This document shows, piece after piece, positions 54,712 to 62,102 of a DNA stretch of 64,000 nt (the stretch's first letter is position 1; each line of letters begins with the position of its first letter). The position numbers and the translations under genes were made by a program. Origin of the DNA: an uncultured Ruminococcus sp. Lineage in GTDB: Bacteria > Bacillota > Clostridia > Monoglobales > Monoglobaceae. The notes below the pieces were generated by a model that did no database searches, was not told the origin of the DNA, and saw only the letters and a list, made by a program, of their open reading frames with translations. The stretch lies in NCBI GenBank assembly GCA_902766745.1, contig CACXES010000041.1:62001-126000 (forward strand). Reading direction: 5' to 3'.

Positions 54712-56058
54712 TTATATGGATTGTGCAAAGAATTCATATGACGCGGTCTCGATATAATTGCATTCGCCCGAATCAACATTTTTTAACGAAATCTCACCGT
54801 CTGTCCACTTCCTGATAAGTGGTGCTGCAGATATATTGCTTATCATTATATTTTCAAGCTTAATTTTCTCGTAATATGCCGCCTGCATAAACGGCACGCC
54901 TAACGTTCCTTCCTCGAATGCAATATCGCAGTTCTTTATTGAAAGTAAAGCCCGGGTATTCCTATCGCCGTATACAGCGAGCGGCATCTTGATGCCCGAT
55001 GCCTTTATGTTCTCAAAGTTGATATCCCGCATAGGTTTGTTCGCCTGCCACGGTTCGTTGCCCGAAAAGTTATAATGCAGAAATCTGTCTGCGTTCTCCA
55101 CCGTGCTGTTCTTCACAATGATATTTCCCGGTATCTCACGTATCTCTCTTGAAAAATCGGCATAATACGTAAACACACTGAGCATATTAAAGCGATGATT
55201 TGTATTCTCGCACCTCACCCTTCCGCTTCGCTTTTCCTCATCACTGAGACTTCCCCGAAAAAGGTATCTTGCGGGTCCGTATATTCTGCAGTCTGTAATC
55301 AATACATTCGTTCCGCCGAATCTGAATGCACTGCAGGCTGTATTCAGTTCACAGTTTTCGACTGTCACGTTTATGTTGTCAATCCCGGCGACACAATCAT
55401 CACCCGTATAAAAACGGCAGTTTTTTATCTCGGTATTATCACACGTTGTTATATGTACGCCATCGTGTCCCGCAATAACCTCAATATTATCCATTTCTGT
55501 GTTTTTACACCCAAACAAGGCATGCGCCCAATTTGCGCTGTTGCGCACCATATAACCTGAAAGCCTTATGTTTTTGCAGTAATGCATACTTATTGCATGC
55601 GGACCTCTGTAATGCTCTTCGCCAAGCTCATCAAAGCAATCCATTCCGTCAATCTCTGAATTTTTCTCACCGATAATCGCTATATTCTCGGCATCAATAG
55701 CCCTGATTATTGCGTTACCCCAGCGCCCGGCCGGGCAATTCATAAAATCATAGCTTTTCCTCTCCTCAACAGACTTCCATACATCAGTAGTTTTATATTC
55801 TTCCTTTATCGGCTCTGTTGAATCATTTATGAATTCCATATAATCCCCAGGTCTTCGACTTCCCTCAAGACACGCATTTTCCTTGAGATACAGCGTTACA
55901 TTACTGCGAAGTCTCACCGAGCCCGTCAGATACCTGCCGTTCGGTACGACAACTGTTCCTCCGCCGTTTAAAAAGCAATCGTCTATCGCCCTCTGAATAC
56001 ACTCTGTACAGATTCCTCCGTTACTTTCTGCGCCGTACTCCGTAATCGTTACCGTCAT
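54712..56058 (-). CDS. GH28-like right-handed beta-helix protein
   Basis: A 448-residue protein opening with TVTITEYGAESNGGICTECIQRAIDDCFLNGGGTVVVPNGRYLTGS, the pectate-lyase/polygalacturonase-type N-terminus, followed by repeated beta-helix coils (IRLSGYMVRNSANWAHALF, MDNIEVIAGHDGVHITTCDNTEIKNCRFYTGDDCVAGI). The GDD acid pair is retained, but the usual NTD motif of GH28 reads GHDGVH here, so its specificity may differ. No signal peptide is present, so it should act inside the cell on imported oligosaccharides. The ATG at 56058 is preferred (GATGAGG upstream) over the first ATG five codons earlier. It follows the Ldh-type gene by 23 bp. Confidence 0.75.
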   Translation of the reverse strand: MTVTITEYGAESNGGICTECIQRAIDDCFLNGGGTVVVPNGRYLTGSVRLRSNVTLYLKENACLEGSRRPGDYMEFINDSTEPIKEEYKTTDVWKSVEERKSYDFMNCPAGRWGNAIIRAIDAENIAIIGEKNSEIDGMDCFDELGEEHYRGPHAISMHYCKNIRLSGYMVRNSANWAHALFGCKNTEMDNIEVIAGHDGVHITTCDNTEIKNCRFYTGDDCVAGIDNINVTVENCELNTACSAFRFGGTNVLITDCRIYGPARYLFRGSLSDEEKRSGRVRCENTNHRFNMLSVFTYYADFSREIREIPGNIIVKNSTVENADRFLHYNFSGNEPWQANKPMRDINFENIKASGIKMPLAVYGDRNTRALLSIKNCDIAFEEGTLGVPFMQAAYYEKIKLENIMISNISAAPLIRKWTDGEISLKNVDSGECNYIETASYEFFAQSI

Positions 56059-56081
56059 TAACAACTGCCTCATCTCCGATT

Positions 56082-57119
56082 CTATTTTAACCCGTATTCC
56101 TTTTCGACTTTCTCGACAGCTTCCATTGTGTCATCGGAAATTTCCACATAACCACACTCTAAGCATCTCGCCATCTTACCCATTTCTATCTCGCCCGGAT
56201 AGTAGATTTTGTCAGTGCCGTCCGCTTTTTTTGAATTCTTAATCTCGTCTATCATAGCATCAACACGCTTTTTGTAACCCTCGGGATTTCCGAGTTTTTC
56301 TATATCAAGCGCCATAAAGAAGTGACCCACGTTTCCGCCGCGGTTTTTGTCTGTATTCCACGCATGAACGTTCTTGGTCATTGCCGCACCCGAAAGTGTC
56401 GCCGCAAGAGTTTCCACCATCAATGCAAGTCCGTAGCCCTTGTATCCGCCGAAAGGCAGAAGCGTTCCTCCTTTTTCATACTCACCCGGGTCGACCGTCG
56501 CCTTGCCGTCCTTGTCAATTATCCAGCCCTCCGGAAGCTTCTTTCCCTCCTTATCCATCTGTACAACCTTACGGTCCGATACATAGCTCATTGCTATGTC
56601 ATACACAATTTTGCCGTATTTGTCTGCAGGGAAAGCATAGGAAAACGGATTGTTACCGATTGTCTTTTCACCGCTTCCCGTTGCAGCAATTAAAATATCG
56701 CCGTTGCTCATTGACATACCAACCATATTGCTGTCCGCACACATTGATGTGTAATATCCTGCCGCACCGAAGTGATGGCTTCCTCTTACGTTTACTATAC
56801 CTACACCTGTTTCCCTTGCCTTTGCCATCGCCAGCTTCATGGCCTTATAGGATATTACTATGCCGAGATTGTCATTTCCGTCAATTGACGCCCACGACGG
56901 ACTGTCATATATAACCGTATACTCACCGTCTGTCTTTATGCCGCCGCTCTTTATACAACTTATGTATCTTTCAAGTCTCATAAATCCGTGTGTAAACACA
57001 CCCCTCATCTCGGTTTGAAGCAGCACATCAGTTATTACGTCTGCATCCCAGGAGCTCAAGCCCGCTTTTTCAAATATTGCTGTTGATCTATTTTTTATAT
57101 CGTCTATTGCAACTCTCAT
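56082..57119 (-). CDS. Malate/L-lactate/ureidoglycolate-type dehydrogenase (Ldh family 2)
   Basis: A 345-residue NAD(P)-dependent dehydrogenase of the non-Rossmann MDH/LDH2 family. Diagnostic stretches are ADVITDVLLQTEMRGVFTHGFMRL, VNVRGSHHFGAAGYY, KTIGNNPFSYAFPA and LLPFGGYKGYGLALMVE. Members oxidise 2-hydroxy acids such as malate, sulfolactate, ureidoglycolate or 2,3-diketogulonate. In this locus a sugar-acid substrate is likely. It is 102 bp after the aldolase gene. AAAGGG precedes the ATG. Confidence 0.88.
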   Translation of the reverse strand: MRVAIDDIKNRSTAIFEKAGLSSWDADVITDVLLQTEMRGVFTHGFMRLERYISCIKSGGIKTDGEYTVIYDSPSWASIDGNDNLGIVISYKAMKLAMAKARETGVGIVNVRGSHHFGAAGYYTSMCADSNMVGMSMSNGDILIAATGSGEKTIGNNPFSYAFPADKYGKIVYDIAMSYVSDRKVVQMDKEGKKLPEGWIIDKDGKATVDPGEYEKGGTLLPFGGYKGYGLALMVETLAATLSGAAMTKNVHAWNTDKNRGGNVGHFFMALDIEKLGNPEGYKKRVDAMIDEIKNSKKADGTDKIYYPGEIEMGKMARCLECGYVEISDDTMEAVEKVEKEYGLK

Positions 57120-57221
57120 TTTTAAAATCCCTTTCTTATATAATTGCTGTCAATTCGATTGTATAATTCCACACACTCCATCACATCTGACGCAAGTGAC
57201 AATAATGCATAATCAAAAACC

Positions 57222-57986
57222 TCACTTAATTTCCTTCAAAACTTCCATTTCTTGATTATATCCCTTCATATAGAAGTCCTTGTCACTGGCTGTCCATAAT
57301 ACATTGCATCCCATATTGCGGTATTTCTGCGCCAAAATCTCGTCATCGCAGAAGATGCCGCATGACTTTCTGTAGGAATTGCTTATGTCAAATATCTTCT
57401 GTATCGCCTCTAACATCTCGGGACTCTTGATCTCCTTTGGCGTTCCTACCATTATTGATAAATCATAAGGTCCTATCATCACTGCGTTTATGTATTCTCC
57501 GTATTCCTCAAGCATCTTTGGCAGCATCTCTATGCCCTTGGGTGATTCTATTTGCGGCAGCAGGAATCTCGTCTTTTTGAAATCCGAATAGGTCTCGCCC
57601 GGCCTGAACTGTCCGTGTCCGCCGCTGCCCTTTCTTCCCTCGGGATAGAAAAGAAGTGCGTCAACAGCCGTCCTGAGTTGTTCCAAGCTCTCGGTTCTCG
57701 GAAGCATCACACCGTCTGCGCCCATATCTATCGCCTTTGCGATAAGATGATACTCGCTGTCTTGTGCACGCACGAATGCAGGAAGTCCCATAAGCCTACA
57801 CACCTGCAGAAGTTCAACTACATTCTGTGTGTCAAACACACCATGCTCCGCATCGAACAGTACATAGTCAAGCTCATCACAATTCATAGCCTCTAAAATC
57901 ATAGGGCATTTGAACATTATCATTGTTGTTCCGATTATCTTTTCTCTGTTTTTAAACTTTTCCGCTAATCTTGTATACTTATCCAT
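57222..57986 (-). CDS. HpcH/HpaI-family aldolase
   Basis: A 254-residue class II (metal-dependent) aldolase of the HpcH/HpaI family. Visible are LDYVLFDAEHGVFDTQNVVELLQ, AIDMGADGVMLPRTESLEQL, FLLPQIESPKGIEMLPKM and AVMIGPYDLSIMVGTP. Relatives cleave 2-keto-3-deoxy sugar acids (rhamnonate, glucarate) to pyruvate and an aldehyde. With the adjacent dehydrogenase it suggests a sugar-acid breakdown pathway. AAAGGAG precedes the ATG. Confidence 0.88.
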   Translation of the reverse strand: MDKYTRLAEKFKNREKIIGTTMIMFKCPMILEAMNCDELDYVLFDAEHGVFDTQNVVELLQVCRLMGLPAFVRAQDSEYHLIAKAIDMGADGVMLPRTESLEQLRTAVDALLFYPEGRKGSGGHGQFRPGETYSDFKKTRFLLPQIESPKGIEMLPKMLEEYGEYINAVMIGPYDLSIMVGTPKEIKSPEMLEAIQKIFDISNSYRKSCGIFCDDEILAQKYRNMGCNVLWTASDKDFYMKGYNQEMEVLKEIK

Positions 57987-58025
57987 TTGCTCTCCTTTAT
58001 CATTTTTAATTCGTCTTAAAATAAT

Positions 58026-58820
58026 TTATATTTGCTCACGCACTAGCATCTGTTCAAGATTTTCGACACACCACTTTGCGTAGGGCTTCCATTCCGTTGG
58101 GTCAATAAAGGCATCTGTGTCACCGTTTCTCAATCGCTCTGCCTTGCCGACCGTATCATTATGCTCTGCGTGATTACCGAGGAATATATCCACGTTTTCC
58201 GTCTGCAGTCTGTTCATTGAATTTACAAACTCATCACGGTAGCTGTACGGCAAATTGTACCTATCGAGAAATTCTCTTGACAGGGTATTGATACCCATTC
58301 CTCCGTGAAGTCCCGCTCTGTAAGTTCGCCTGCCGTCTGTCACGTCGAAGAAATATGACATCGCCCCCGGTGTGTGTCCCGGTGTTGCCACCGCTCTGAC
58401 CGATGTATTTCCCAGTGTAATAACATCACCGTCTTTTATGAGCACATCAGGTTCAAACGGAATGTATGTCATTCCAAGCTCCGCAGCATACGACAAATCA
58501 AGTGTGCCGTTTGCATATTCCTTATCACGTTCACCCATAAACAGCTTGCAGCCGCATAGCTCTTTAAGCGCTCTTCCGGCACCGCAATGGTCAATATGCC
58601 CGTGAGTATGTAACACATATCTGATATCCTTTGGGTCGAAGCCGAGCTTTCTGATGCTCTCCAGAACCAGATAGAGTGATTCCTGATAACCGGAATCCAG
58701 CAGTATAAGTCCGTCACCTGTATCTATTAAGTGGGAAGATGCCGGAACGGTACCGACAAAGTACAGATTTCCGAATATTCTGAAGGGTTCTATGTATCCC
58801 TTCCACGGTTCATTAATCAT
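58026..58820 (-). CDS. MBL-fold metallohydrolase
   Basis: A 264-residue zinc hydrolase with the metallo-beta-lactamase fold. The metal motif is THGHIDHCG, with further ligands in TPGHTPG and near LGNHAEHN. IFGNLYFVGTVPASSHLIDTGDGLILLDSGY resembles subclass B3-like proteins, but the locus concerns sugar metabolism, so an ester or lactone substrate is more likely than a beta-lactam. The ATG at 58818-58820 follows GAGGAGG. A probable AraC-controlled promoter lies in front of it. Confidence 0.83.
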   Translation of the reverse strand: MINEPWKGYIEPFRIFGNLYFVGTVPASSHLIDTGDGLILLDSGYQESLYLVLESIRKLGFDPKDIRYVLHTHGHIDHCGAGRALKELCGCKLFMGERDKEYANGTLDLSYAAELGMTYIPFEPDVLIKDGDVITLGNTSVRAVATPGHTPGAMSYFFDVTDGRRTYRAGLHGGMGINTLSREFLDRYNLPYSYRDEFVNSMNRLQTENVDIFLGNHAEHNDTVGKAERLRNGDTDAFIDPTEWKPYAKWCVENLEQMLVREQI

Positions 58821-58891
58821 ATTTAACCTCCTCATAAATTATCGGTATAAAGCCCCGTTCTATTACTCATTTTTATAAATCCGGATATTTC

Positions 58892-58926
58892 CCGATTTAC
58901 TCGATATATTTTCCGATTTACTCGAT
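58892..58926 (-). promoter_or_regulatory. Paired direct repeats upstream of the MBL gene (AraC-type operator candidate)
   Basis: The 14-mer CCGATTTACTCGAT occurs at 58892-58905 and 58913-58926, exactly 21 bp apart, as in AraC half-site pairs. Read on the minus strand the nearer copy overlaps the position of a -35 box for a possible TATAAA -10 at 58872-58877. This is the layout of an activator touching RNA polymerase. Confidence 0.6.
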
Positions 58927-58943
58927 GATAAAGGAAAGGGTAT

Positions 58944-58965
58944 TGACATTCCGGCAAGAATGTCA
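58944..58965. promoter_or_regulatory. Inverted repeat downstream of the second GH28-like gene
   Basis: TGACATTC and GAATGTCA form an exact inverted repeat with a 6-bp centre, 18 bp past the GH28-like stop. No T-run follows it on the minus strand, so it may be an operator or an mRNA hairpin. Confidence 0.4.
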
Positions 58966-58983
58966 TGTACCGACCTACTTACT

Positions 58984-60492
58984 TTACACGAATTTCAATT
59001 CACAAAATTCATTGAATGTAATATTGGCATCTGATATACTTTCGAGTCTTTTGCCGTTGAAATACACATTTTTTACTGCTATTCCGTCAAGGCGGTGCGC
59101 CTCGTCTACTCCTATGAACTCGGATATCGGCATCTTAACCTCGCTGTCCGCAATAACGTATATATCATTAAATGTGATGCTCGAAACAGAACCCTTTTCG
59201 ATATCGCCGCCGAAGCGATCGCCGTCATAACTGTTTGAAATAAACATCAGCTTCGGCTGCTGAGTGTTGGTCTTATCCATATTCGGATAATTAAGGTTTA
59301 AATCATGCTGATACAATGACGGGAGCTGATTTTTGTTGTATTCACAGCGGATATTCTCAAAGGTGACATTTTTTATACAAGCACGGCCGGTATTCTGGAT
59401 ATCAAGCATAACGTGTGTACCGTGAATCAAATCACAGTCAGAGAACACTATATTTTCGTATAAATCCGCATTTGTTTCCGCACCCAGTTCAAGGCTTCTG
59501 CCCCAGTCACACCATACAACACAGTTCTTTACGAAAACGTTCTCCATATTGCGCGAATCCCAGCCCTTTATCCCTTTTAACACAATGCTGTCATCAAACG
59601 TGCGAATAAAGCAATTCTTGATTACAACATTCCTGCTGTTGAATATATCTATTCCGTCAGTGTTATACTTCCACATTCCGACAAGCTTTAGGTTGTTGAC
59701 ACAAACATTTGTGCAGGCTGCGGCAATCATTCCGTAAGTGCAGGTATCGCGGATAACAGGACCGCAAACCTCCACATTTCTGCAATTGTAAAACCTCAAC
59801 GCGCCGCTGAGCATCTTTTCGTCATACAGAGTTTTCTCAAGAACACTCATATCCTCTGTCACATCCATATCAAAGCAGCTCTTGGCGTAATGCATATTCG
59901 GATTTGTGCGTGTATCGCTGCAACGGCTCTCATAGCTTCCGTCGATAATTCCCCCTCCGTATATGCATATATTTTCTTTATCAATAGCTGTAAATCCGCC
60001 GTAGATAACTGCACCGTCCTCAATAAACACCTTCTGATTGCTCTCAAGCTGCATAACACCGATATGATGCACGCCGTTTTTAAATACAAGAGTTTTGCCG
60101 TCCGGCTGATTCATCGGAGAATTTACAAAAATGTGCAATGCATTGTGAAAGTCATCCGTCTCCAGGACATAATGACCTGCACCGGGGATAGTGAATTTTA
60201 TAACCTTTCCCGATGCTTCAGCGATTATGCCCTTAGAGAGCGGCCTCACAACCGCTGTTTCAAAAACTTTGCTGAACTTCACCTCTATTTCGGCGGGCTC
60301 ATCTGCAGTATAGCTGAAAAAGTATGCCTCTTCAGTCTGGTCATCGCATCTTTGCATTCCCGGCCATACGCGGTTATACGGCACAGCAGAAACCCTTGTC
60401 CTGCATGGATTTATGTTATACTTTCCGCCGATTGAAACCTCAATATCCTCACATCGGTACTCGCTTTTTGGCAATTCAGTATAGCTTAGCAA
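58984..60492 (-). CDS. GH28-family (polygalacturonase-like) glycoside hydrolase
   Basis: A 502-residue protein with an N-terminal beta domain (about 1-110) and a right-handed beta-helix. The GH28 motifs are clearer here than in the protein at 54712: NTDGIDIFNSRNVVIKNC (NTD) and RTFDDSIVLKG (DD), while the usual GHG region reads GRSLELGAE. No signal peptide is present. Such enzymes cleave galacturonic-acid or rhamnogalacturonan linkages. The start codon is TTG (60490-60492), 8-9 nt after AAGGAG; no upstream ATG fits. It is followed by the regulatory gap 58836-58983. Confidence 0.8.
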   Translation of the reverse strand: MLSYTELPKSEYRCEDIEVSIGGKYNINPCRTRVSAVPYNRVWPGMQRCDDQTEEAYFFSYTADEPAEIEVKFSKVFETAVVRPLSKGIIAEASGKVIKFTIPGAGHYVLETDDFHNALHIFVNSPMNQPDGKTLVFKNGVHHIGVMQLESNQKVFIEDGAVIYGGFTAIDKENICIYGGGIIDGSYESRCSDTRTNPNMHYAKSCFDMDVTEDMSVLEKTLYDEKMLSGALRFYNCRNVEVCGPVIRDTCTYGMIAAACTNVCVNNLKLVGMWKYNTDGIDIFNSRNVVIKNCFIRTFDDSIVLKGIKGWDSRNMENVFVKNCVVWCDWGRSLELGAETNADLYENIVFSDCDLIHGTHVMLDIQNTGRACIKNVTFENIRCEYNKNQLPSLYQHDLNLNYPNMDKTNTQQPKLMFISNSYDGDRFGGDIEKGSVSSITFNDIYVIADSEVKMPISEFIGVDEAHRLDGIAVKNVYFNGKRLESISDANITFNEFCELKFV

Positions 60493-60639
60493 TGTTATCG
60501 CTCCTTAAGTTTATTTTAGGTCAATATGATTACAGTAAAATTTCTATCGTGCCGCGTGCCGCAAAGATGTATATATACCACTGCAGCAGAAATTACTGCT
60601 TTATCAAATAACTCCGGCATCACGGCTCGGCATTATAAA

Positions 60640-62052
60640 CTAATATGACAAATTATCAAGATAGTTCATCTGAAAATCCGAATTTGCTTTTTCAAGAAGC
60701 TTAGCACAGTCTGCGTCCTTATTTGTCAAAACCTCCTGAATGCATCCGTCAAGAATTCCGTAAAGCTCCTGTGCACATATAGGTTCCTCGGGCTGAATCT
60801 CAACATCTCCGCTCTCAACAAATTCGTTATACAGTCGTACATGATTGGGATTTCCGTTTGTGTTCTTGTCAATCAACTCATACTCATACTTAACGCTTTC
60901 CGCATTACCGCTCCACGGCTTCATGCTCTTAATACCCACAAGCTGATTTGCCTCCAGCGCCACTTCAATTTCCCTCTGCTTGTTAAGCTTAAAATCCTCC
61001 GTGGCATTATAGTTATAGCTTGCCTCTATCCAGCGTATTCCGGCGTCAAGCTGATCCGATGTTGAATTATTCGAAGCCGAGTACAAGGTTCCGCCGAGCA
61101 AGGTAACATGACGCTTTGGCCCGGCGGGAATTGCAAACATTCCTACCTGTTCGGGCTGCATTCCGTACTGTACAACAGACGATGGCATACTTCCCGCTGC
61201 GATAAGCATGCCTGCATTTCCCGTTGCATAGAGCTTATAATACTCGGTATTGTCAATCAGCGAAACGGAAGGAAGTACGTCATACTTCCATTTTAAGTCC
61301 TTGATGTATTGGAGAGCAGCTGTCGCCTCGGGAGTATTGAAGGTCGCCTTCCACTTTCCGTCAGCATCCTGCTTCATAAACTCCGTTCCGAACGACCATG
61401 CAAGGCAGGTAAACAGCCAGCCGCCGTTATTTTGCGCACTTGGAAATACAAATCCAGGCTTGCCCGTAGCCTCTTTTATTTTAACGGCAAACTCTGCAAG
61501 CTCATCCCATGTCTGCGGCTGCTTGGGGGTCCCGTCCTCTTCCATAAGACCGGCCGCCTCAAACATATCAGTATTATAGCCGATGCCTAAAATATATGTA
61601 GATATAGGGAATGCATATATATCGCCGTTATCATCGGAAATTATATCTAATACTCTTTTGTTAAATTTACCTTCATACCCGCGCTTTTCAAGCACTTCCG
61701 TAAGATTTGCCACATATCCTGCCTCAATGCACTGGTCAATCTCGGTAAAGTGTGTCATAAACAGATTCGGAAGCTGTCCGCCTGCCGCCTTTGCATAAAA
61801 GGTTTTTAAGTCAAACGTCCATTGATTCGGTTCGATCTTAACATCAGGATTATCTGTTTCAAATTTCTGCCACTTAGCGTCCCATGTTTCCTTGCTCTTG
61901 CCCTCATTTGTCGGATAATTCCCGATTGAGATAATTGTTCTTCCCTGTTCATCCTTATCCGAGGCTTCCCGCCCGCAGCCTGTCAACGCACATACCGCCA
62001 AAGCAGCAGCGGTTATCACAGATACTGTTTTAATAGAAATATATTTTTTCAA
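60640..62052 (-). CDS. Extracellular sugar-binding lipoprotein of an ABC importer
   Basis: A 470-residue family-1 solute-binding protein. The signal sequence ends in a lipobox, ALTGC, with lipidated Cys26 (start as chosen here). GYVANLTEVLEKRGY, DIYAFPISTYILGIGYNTDMFEAAGL and PQTWDELAEFAVKIKEATGKPGFVF are typical of the oligosaccharide-binding group. The permease and ATPase genes are not in the window and may lie beyond its right end. The start is most likely TTG at 62050-62052, six nt after AAAGAGGTG. The 147-bp gap before the GH28 gene shows no clear promoter. Confidence 0.88.
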   Translation of the reverse strand: MKKYISIKTVSVITAAALAVCALTGCGREASDKDEQGRTIISIGNYPTNEGKSKETWDAKWQKFETDNPDVKIEPNQWTFDLKTFYAKAAGGQLPNLFMTHFTEIDQCIEAGYVANLTEVLEKRGYEGKFNKRVLDIISDDNGDIYAFPISTYILGIGYNTDMFEAAGLMEEDGTPKQPQTWDELAEFAVKIKEATGKPGFVFPSAQNNGGWLFTCLAWSFGTEFMKQDADGKWKATFNTPEATAALQYIKDLKWKYDVLPSVSLIDNTEYYKLYATGNAGMLIAAGSMPSSVVQYGMQPEQVGMFAIPAGPKRHVTLLGGTLYSASNNSTSDQLDAGIRWIEASYNYNATEDFKLNKQREIEVALEANQLVGIKSMKPWSGNAESVKYEYELIDKNTNGNPNHVRLYNEFVESGDVEIQPEEPICAQELYGILDGCIQEVLTNKDADCAKLLEKANSDFQMNYLDNLSY

Positions 62053-62102
62053 AATAAACACCTCTTTAATATTATATTTTCTCGGTCAATCATAATTGCT
62101 TT

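Noticed and set aside
58026-58820. MBL-fold protein as a beta-lactamase
   Set aside because: It has no signal peptide and is surrounded by sugar-metabolism genes. The fold serves many other hydrolases.
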